Source of the DNA: Geosiphon pyriformis
Lineage: Eukaryota > Glomeromycota > Glomeromycetes > Archaeosporales > Geosiphonaceae
Assembly (NCBI GenBank): GCA_016748015.1
Contig: JAAOMT010000282.1
Coordinates: 228,369-292,368 of the forward strand
Direction of reading: 5' to 3'
DNA length: 64,000 nt
Position 1 is the stretch's first letter; every line of letters starts with the position of its first letter. The notes under the pieces are model-generated. The model searched no databases and was not told where the DNA came from. It worked only from the letters and a program-made list of their open reading frames with translations. A program made the position numbers and the translations under genes. Positions 57,641 through 64,000 of the stretch are shown here, in pieces.

Positions 57641-59844
57641 GGTGATTTGGTTAAATTCCTAGTTGTTGGATAAGATGTTTTCTGAAATAACCAAAAAACT
57701 TAAATAGTGTTAGACATTTGGGTTTTGGGTGTACCCAGTGCTTGAATTCCATTGTTAAGATCTTGATGGCTGGGTTGAGGAACTGGAGATTGGTTGATAG
57801 ACTACCATTGACAATCTTCAGCTTTGTTGTGTCAGATTTGGTCTTTGAGTTCTATTTTGAAATAAGTTTTGTGGCAGTGTTTGAATTTGTTGAGGTTGAT
57901 AGATTACTTAAAGCTGTGGCTGATAGATAAGTTGGGATTACAGTTGATAAATGACAGATGTTGTTAGCTGATAAATTGGAGCTTGATATACAGGTGGTTA
58001 ATAAATTGGCTGTTGTGTTATTTGGGTGTAATAAGATGAGTAATGATCCTAATTTGGGTATTGATTTGGAGTTTGAAACCTGTGATTGGGGTTTTGATAT
58101 TGATTTCCCGATCATAAGTTATTATTATAAACACGACAGTCAATTCTCAAATGGCTTTGTTTATCACAGTTGTGGCAAATATGCATTTCTTGTTGCCATA
58201 ACTGATTGGATGATAATAAAAGATGTGACTGATTTTGGTAATGATTTACGTTTCTGGAATTATTGCATTATTAGAATGGCTGATAAATTGTGCAATTGTC
58301 AGCTAAGTATCCTTTTAATTTCTGATTAATTAAATCACTTAGTTGTTTCAATTTAAAATTCAAGTCAGATAATCCATTCATAACTAGGTTTATGGTTTGG
58401 GCATGGTTAGTCTCTAATTCAGCTGACTTAAAGTCTCTGGTCCATGTAACTGTGTCTTGGAGTGTTGCTGAATGTAATGGTTATATACATTGCAGAAGAT
58501 TACTGCACAGACCACGGATAAACTGGTTCAAGATTTGTGGCACTGTAAAATAGTCAGCTTGAATTGCTTGAATTTGGCACAAGTTCCTGTAGAAGTGTCC
58601 CAAGTAAGTGATAACTGTTTCAGTTTCTCTCTGTTTGATTGTGTTGAAAACATTGGCTAGGCAATTAATACTGTTATTATTACTAAAATATTTCAAAAAT
58701 GCAGTTTAAATTCCTGAAATGTTTGACGTTTGGCAGCTAAACTTTGATATCACAAGTTGGCAGTATCTTAGAGAAAATAAGAAATCACTTGAAAAGCTCT
58801 GTCATTATTCTATCTATTGGCTGTGATAGCTTTTTTCACATCATTAAGTCATACTTGAGCATTATCTTTCTTACTGGTAAATTTTTCAATTTTGGTAATA
58901 GGTGCATATGCTATTGGTACTAATAGTAGTTGTTGTTGCAGTTGTGATTGTTGTTGAAGTGGTTGCTGCAATTGTTGTTGAGGTACTAATTGTGACTGTT
59001 GCTGTTGCTATTTGTCAATTGGTGGAGCTGGTAGTGGATTAATTATAATTACCGAAGATAAGTTTTCTTGAATGATAATATTAGGGTTTTAATTATTCTG
59101 ATTTTTTGAAGTTTGATTAACCAGAGTTTCAATTTCTGAATTTTCTAAGATTGGGTTTTGTTTGCTAATTTCCTGATCATTACCTTTTTTTTTCTCTAAG
59201 TCAGTTATTTCTCAAGAACTAATGGCTCCAAAATCTGGTTGTGATAGGGGTGATTGAATTTCTGATAGCATTGGGGATCACAATTTAAATCTCTTAAAAT
59301 AATTGTCATATGTTTCTAATAACTCTGCTTTCTTTTGTTTACTTTGAAATAGAATTCTGTTTAGTGGTGCTGTTTTGCTTGCTGTAACCATACTTATTAT
59401 ATTGATAGTACTTCCAAGTGTGTGATGATATGATGGATTAACAGATGAATTAAATCTTTGTTTTTTCCAAGTAGATAATTGGATTTGCTTTGGTGTTTCT
59501 ACTGGTGTTTGTAATCTTCCTTTTCCTTTGTCAGCAAAAGTGATAGGAAATCTTTGCTTGGTGTATTTTTCAATTTTTCTGTTTATTTCTGTGATTAAAG
59601 ATGCAAATAAGTAGTTTTGTGGAAGGATGGTGCTTTGGAGTAGTTCACTAAAGAAATTGTTGAAGACAAATTTTGGATCTTCTTGGCCTCCCAAATAATA
59701 TACAATTTTTTTATTAACATAGCAATTGAAAGCTGATTCTGTTGGCCAACTGTTATTTGTTAATTCAAGATGAGTGTGATAATATTGAAATAAGAATTTT
59801 GTAAATCCCAAATGGTTTGTTCTTGTTTCTTCAGATTCTGTTAC
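57641..59844 (-). pseudogene. C: gag with CCHC zinc knuckle
   Basis: It begins at GTA (59844), the position of GTG in A, B1, B2 and D. Frame 59811-59278 (GFTKFLFQYYHTHLELTNNSWPTESAFNCYVNKK...) is the N-terminal block. The gag domain is at about 58900-58480 (frame 58696-58481: KYFSNNNSINCLANVF). The knuckle C-HNC-DKQSHLRID-C is near 58130-58180. A Thr/Ser/Asn-rich tail follows. Confidence 0.78.
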
Positions 59845-59890
59845 TGTTTCAGATAGGTGTTGTGTTGGTGCTGATTCTCTATAGAATTAT

Positions 59891-59908
59891 ACCTTACAGG
59901 GAGCACCA
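59891..59908 (-). other. C: primer-binding site
   Basis: The minus strand reads TGGTGCTCCCTGTAAGGT, two bases inside the LTR, matching A and B2 with transitions. Confidence 0.65.
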
Positions 59909-59910
59909 AA

Positions 59911-60723
59911 TATTACAAATGATTATTTGGGGTCTCAAAACAAATAACAAACCCATAACTTAGTGCTTAACAGTTAATTTTGTTAGTAATATTGGTAAGT
60001 TGTTTGGTTTGAAAATTTTTGTAATTTGATAATTTTGATGGAGTTCTTTGTATAATGGACAGAAATGTAATTGGTTGTTTTATCCAAAACTGCAGTTTTG
60101 TCAATTTTTTTCTTAGCATGATAACTGGTAATTTTCTTGGTAAGATATCCTCAATTCTGAGTGTCTATCCTTATTCCTGGGTCTTTTACCAGTGTTATAT
60201 CCTGACATCAGTACCTCTGCACATAAATTCTTTTAATTAAGTTAATAAAACAAAAAAAATAACAAAAGAAAATAAAAGAAAATAAAAAAAATAAGCCAAG
60301 ACAATAATTTTTAGTATTCTGTTAATAGCCATAATCAAAAGCTATTGTTTCAGCATGATTAAGTATTTAAGACTATCAACATGAAGTGTTGACAGTGGAG
60401 AGTAAATTAAGATATCAAATAATTATTTATTAATATTTGTGAATTGGAAGGCTGTTTAGATCAAATTTAAACTGAGAGGTCTGTTTTTTCTACTTTTAAT
60501 ACTACTACTATATATACATAATTGAGATTCCTCAATTTCTTAATTCTTCCTATCAGGAATTCTGGAATTTTTGGAATCCTGCAATTCTTTGTATAAGAAT
60601 CCTGAAATTTCTGGAATCTTACAATTTCTTTGAGAGGAATTCTGAAATTCTACATTTTACTATACTTACTTCTGATTGGCTAATTTATATGGGTAATATA
60701 CTTCCTAGATTTTATGAGTAACA
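59911..60723 (-). repeat. C: 5' LTR (type II), 813 bp
   Basis: Plus strand starts TATTACAAATG and ends TATGAGTAACA. It holds the GGAATTC-type array at about 60535-60650 and a TATA-like TATATATACATA at 60509. Confidence 0.9.
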
Positions 60724-61211
60724 ATATTATTAGTGTTTACATAGATGGATCTTTAAAAAATTTGGGTTTTTGTGAAATGAAGTGTGGAACAGCTGCATAT
60801 TTCTCTAATTTGGATTTGAGCATTGGCATTAGAATTGGTAAGTTGGTATCTTCCACTATGGCAGAATTGCAGGTGATTGTTCTGGCTTTGGAATGTGTTC
60901 CTCTTAACAGTTTTATTGTGGTTTATTTGGACAGTCAAGCTGCCTTGGATGTTTGTGTTGTTGAATTGGCTTTGACTTCTTCAAACTTTTGCAATCATTG
61001 CTGGATGGTGTGGTGTGGTATTGTTAATTTTATTAAAAAAAAAAGACTTGATGTTTTCTGGTGCAAGATTAAAAAACATTTAGGTGTTTTGAATAATAAG
61101 TGTGCTGATGTGTTAGCTGGTTTGGCTACTGGTTTTAATTTGGTGCTTTCTGTTTTGATAGAGAAAAAGTTCATTAAGACTGGTGGGGTGGCAGTGTCTA
61201 GTAACATTTGA
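60714..61211 (+). CDS. LINE E: RNase H domain, intact 165-aa ORF
   Basis: The ORF starts with an ATG supplied by the end of the C LTR (ATGAGTAACA), so the first three residues are not LINE sequence. RNase HI residues are all present: Asp11 (YIDGS), Glu51 (MAEL), Asp73 (YLDSQAA), His122 (IKKHLG) and Asp132 (KCADVLAG). This would degrade RNA in RNA-DNA hybrids during reverse transcription. It is the only catalytic domain in the window that is both complete and unbroken besides D dUTPase and protease. Whether it is expressed is unknown. Confidence 0.85.
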   Translation: MSNNIISVYIDGSLKNLGFCEMKCGTAAYFSNLDLSIGIRIGKLVSSTMAELQVIVLALECVPLNSFIVVYLDSQAALDVCVVELALTSSNFCNHCWMVWCGIVNFIKKKRLDVFWCKIKKHLGVLNNKCADVLAGLATGFNLVLSVLIEKKFIKTGGVAVSSNI

Positions 61212-62018
61212 CATATTGCTTATAAAATTTTCAGGTTTGTAAATCATGCTTATTGGGAAGTTGAATCTGGTTCTAATGTTGTTAACAAAAACTTAGTCAG
61301 TGATGTGGATTGAATTTGCACTACTTTAGTTTGGCATTTCAACTCACACATGACAACTGGATTCATTTGTAAGTCTATGACTAATTTGTATTTATATTTT
61401 TTAAAGGTGCTCTATTGCCATCTGCCAGTTGCTGTGTAAAAGCATTTGTATAATAGGGTCTATCTGAATGTTTTGTGTTTTCATTATGGAAAGATAGAGA
61501 GTTCCAATTATTTATTTGTGTGTTTGTTTAACTCTGGTGTCCATAAAGACCTGTTTGTATTCTATCTGGCTAATTGGCATGTTGTGTTTGGTTTGAGTTT
61601 CTCTTTGTTTCGGGTCTTGCAAGTGCTTTCTTTGTGTGTTTCTAATAATGTATTATATACTACTATAAGCAAGAGCTTTTTGTTCAAGAAGTGGTTTCTA
61701 AAGGCCATGTCTATTTTTGATAATGCTAAGTTTGTGGAGAATTTTATTGTTAATTTTGTTCAAAGCTTAAATGCTGCTTACTATGCTAAAATTTGATTGG
61801 TTAAGGTTAAATATAGGGCTTTTATAAAAAAAAGTGGTTTGATTTTACATAATATTTCTACTTTTCCTATAATCTATGATTTGTTGTGTTTGTTTTTGGC
61901 TAAAATTGTAAAGTTACTTGGAGTTGCTAAGGCTCTTGGTGTCTGTTTTGGTTTTTACAAACATTGCTGCTTTTTTGTAGGCATTAATAGTATAATGTCT
62001 GTTCTGTTAAATTTATAG
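61212..62018 (+). pseudogene. LINE E: ORF2 C-terminal region
   Basis: Frames 61446-61796 and 61797-62018 follow one another in phase, separated by a TGA. A Cys/His motif VLCFHYGKIESSNYLFVC (relatives: C-x2-C...H-x4-C) is near 61475-61530. Helical hydrophobic sequence follows. Ends with TAG at 62016-62018. Confidence 0.7.
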
Positions 62019-62027
62019 TGTTGCTTT

Positions 62028-62048
62028 GATCAGCCCAAATGGCTGGTC
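62028..62048 (+). ncRNA. LINE E 3' UTR stem-loop
   Basis: GATCAGCC at 62028-62035 and GGCTGGTC at 62041-62048 form an 8-bp stem (one G-U) with loop CAAAT, ten bases after the ORF2 stop. Such hairpins are recognised by the RT in some LINE families. Confidence 0.5.
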
Positions 62049-62110
62049 ATATGTAAAAAGTACATGATTTGCATCTAGTTTAGATCACTTAGTTCAATAT
62101 ATTGTGTTAG

Positions 62111-63350
62111 ATAGCATTTGGGTCTTAGTCATTAAATATTATAAAAAAAATAGAATATAAAAATAAAAATAATTTTTATTTTTATTTATGTTAAAAACAA
62201 TAATATTAAATAAAAAAGTTATTATTTTGTTTGTATTTATTTTTTTAGTTTTAGAAATATTTAATTAAAAGTTTAAAAAAATCTTATTTTTGTTTTATAA
62301 TTAATATTAATTTTTGAAAAAATTTTGATTTTTTTTACAAAATTAGCTTTTATATTTTTAAACTATTTAATATTAGTATTATTTAAAAGTATTTTTAAAG
62401 TTAAATTTATTTTATTATTTAAAATCTTAATATTTTTAACCAAAACTTTAGGTTTTTATATAAAGATATTATTTGTAAAATTATAAATAGTTTTTTTTGC
62501 TGATTTTTTTTTAATTATATTAATATTAATAATAATTGTTAATTTTAAGACAAAAAAATTATTGTTTTGTAAAATAGTTATAAAAATATAACCAAAAACA
62601 TAAAAACTTTTTTTTTGCTTAATTTAAAATAAAATTTTTGGAATTTCACTAAAAAATTGAATTATTTAATAAATTTATAGTTAAATATATTAATGTGTTA
62701 ATAATTTAAATTACTTTTTTATTAATTATTAAAAATAGTTTTATTTAATATTAAATACCTAAGTTTTTTTAAATTAAATATATTATTGATATTATTTAAA
62801 AATTAATAAAAAATTATAGTATATATTTTTTAAATAATAAAAATAATAAATTTATTAATAAAAATAAAAATTATTAATTAATAATTTTGTAAAAATATAA
62901 ATCATTAATATAAAAGTAATAATAAAGTTATTAAAACTTTAATATATATAGATATGTTTAAAATAAAAAATTAAATACATAATTAAAATAAAAACAAATA
63001 TTTTTTTTTTAATTTATATATATCTTAGTATAAGTTTAAATTACTGATTACATATAAAAAATGTATAATTAATATTTTTGTTACATATTTTAAGTTTTAA
63101 TTTAATTAATACATAAAAAATAACATTATTAAATTTGTTTTATTTACAAATTAAAATATATAAACTTTTATTTAATAAGTTTAATATATACAAAATAATA
63201 AATTAAATATATTTAATACTGGTCTAATTTTTTCCAATTTTAAAACTCACAATTATTTTTATTTTAAAATAATAAAACGAATTTTATTCAATATTAAAAT
63301 ATATAAAACAATAATTATTAAAAAACAATTATATTATATAGGCATACGGC
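62111..63350. other. Extremely AT-rich spacer
   Basis: About 1.2 kb almost entirely of A and T with many short A/T homopolymers. No open frame, repeat unit or element end found. Composition changes sharply at about 63345 where the host-like gene region starts. Confidence 0.75.
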
Positions 63351-63482
63351 AGGGTTATAATTTAACAATAGCGGGTTTGTTACCTAAATACTGATAAATC
63401 AAAGATCTGAAACGTCATTGACACGAACCAAACATATATTAGGCCCATATCTTCCCAAACCATAACAAACACGCAAAACACC

Positions 63483-64000
63483 ATGTCTGCTGTTGAAGAT
63501 ATTAAACGTCAATTAGAGGTGGCTACGACCGAGTATAGGAGATGCGCGGAGGAGCTGAAGGAGTTTAGGAAGAGTGAGGAGGGAAATAGGTTAAGTGAAT
63601 TAAAGAACAAGTTGAGAGGAAAAAAGTGGACGGATACTGATGAAAAAGAGGCATGGATAGAAGAAAAGGAAGATCTGGAAAAGCAAGAAAAAAAGCTGGA
63701 GATAGAGAAGGACGAGTGGAAGGAGGAGCTGCAAAAATGGGCAGAAAAACTACGTGCAGCAATAGATGATACAGGTAACAAATTTGTAAATTCCACTTTT
63801 CCATCCATACAATCTATATTACTATTCATTCATTTTGTAATCATATGCGTTTTATGGAAGGAATATCCATATCTAAGAGAATATTTGGTGTATAACGCTT
63901 ATTACTTTCTATTTTCTATGGTTATTCTAGAACACCTTGCGAAGCGTGCTAGACTTGACATGCCTGACAACACCTTATCATTTCTACAACTTCTCTGTCC
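63483..64000 (+). CDS. Host-like coiled-coil protein, 5' part (runs off the window)
   Basis: ATG at 63483 in the context AACACCATGTCT, first in-frame ATG after AT-rich sequence. About 97 residues are a highly charged coiled coil rich in Glu, Lys and Trp (ELKEFRKSEEGN, EDLEKQEKKLEIEKDEW). The frame is open to the window end (172 codons). A candidate intron 63775-63930 (GTAACA...TTCTAG, 156 nt) keeps the frame whether spliced or not. After it comes EHLAKRARLDMPDNTLSFLQLLC. Codon use and GC differ from the transposon copies. The N-terminal coil plus SFLQLL-type start resembles multigene families of Rhizophagus, perhaps Crinkler-related; not certain. Confidence 0.7.
   Translation, partial: MSAVEDIKRQLEVATTEYRRCAEELKEFRKSEEGNRLSELKNKLRGKKWTDTDEKEAWIEEKEDLEKQEKKLEIEKDEWKEELQKWAEKLRAAIDDTGNKFVNSTFPSIQSILLFIHFVIICVLWKEYPYLREYLVYNAYYFLFSMVILEHLAKRARLDMPDNTLSFLQLLC
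63775..63930 (+). other. Candidate intron, 156 nt, multiple of three
   Basis: Donor ACAG|GTAACA and acceptor GTTATTCTAG|AACA. The interior has no stop in frame and would encode two hydrophobic stretches (ILLFIHFVIICVLW and YYFLFSMVIL). Splicing gives DDT-E-HLAKR. Confidence 0.55.

Larger units (their letters stand above)
52601..60723 (-). mobile_element. Ty3/gypsy retrotransposon C, segment 2 (5' LTR to integrase)
   Basis: Minus strand: LTR, PBS, gag, protease, Cys-rich module, dUTPase, RT, RNase H and most of integrase, then interrupted by D. Its LTR ends at 60723 directly against the LINE E RNase H domain. Confidence 0.9.
60724..62110 (+). mobile_element. LINE E, segment 2 (RNase H to 3' end)
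   Basis: Continues ORF2 directly after the C element: RNase H, a C-terminal domain with a Cys/His motif, the stop at 62016-62018, a stem-loop and a short AT-rich 3' end. Confidence 0.85.

Noticed and set aside
62111-63350. Centromere or replication origin in the AT-rich spacer
   Set aside because: Only base composition supports it; no repeat array or conserved element is visible and similar spacers occur at 30371-31029.

Overview
This window is a graveyard of transposable elements from a very AT-rich eukaryotic genome. It is most likely an arbuscular mycorrhizal fungus (Glomeromycotina; Rhizophagus or Gigaspora type). That assignment is inferred from the LINE family, from a decayed SAM-domain / Crinkler-type P-loop ATPase gene, and from the base composition; no rRNA or marker gene is present to confirm it. 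Almost every coding stretch is broken. The stops sit mostly at positions that relatives fill with Trp (TGG) or Gln (CAA/CAG), so the decay is dominated by C-to-T and G-to-A transitions.

Left half (1-30370). A non-LTR retrotransposon (LINE F, minus strand, 25656-30370) was interrupted by a Ty3/gypsy element (B1, plus strand, 6412-14204 and 24239-25655). B1 was in turn hit twice. Element A (minus strand, 1-6411, cut by the window edge) sits in its leader. Complete element B2 (plus strand, 14205-24238) sits in its last ORF.

Middle (30371-37631). An AT-rich spacer is followed by a decayed Crinkler-like gene (31030-33929: SAM domain, P-loop ATPase, nuclease-like C-terminus). Next come a decayed transposase-like gene (34325-35505) and a 3' fragment of a second Ty3/gypsy family (element G, minus strand, 35900-37631).

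Right half (37632-62110). This is a three-level nest: LINE E (plus strand, 37632-40942 and 60724-62110) contains Ty3/gypsy element C (minus strand, 40943-42786 and 52601-60723), and C contains Ty3/gypsy element D (plus strand, 42787-52600, both LTRs present). Removing C rejoins the LINE RNase H frame; removing D rejoins the C integrase. A very AT-rich spacer follows. The window ends in the 5' part of a host-like coiled-coil gene (63483 onward), the only stretch that looks like an ordinary intact gene.

All the gypsy elements share an unusual plan: LTR, PBS, gag with a CCHC knuckle, DSG protease, a conserved Cys-rich module, a trimeric-type dUTPase domain, a beta-rich linker, RT, RNase H, integrase, an extra 3' ORF (called ORF-X here), PPT, LTR. 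The dUTPase, the Cys-rich module, ORF-X, the absence of an ATG at the gag start, and the exchangeable 40-bp repeat arrays in the LTR promoters are the most interesting signals. Names A, B1, B2, C, D, E, F, G and ORF-X are labels used only here.
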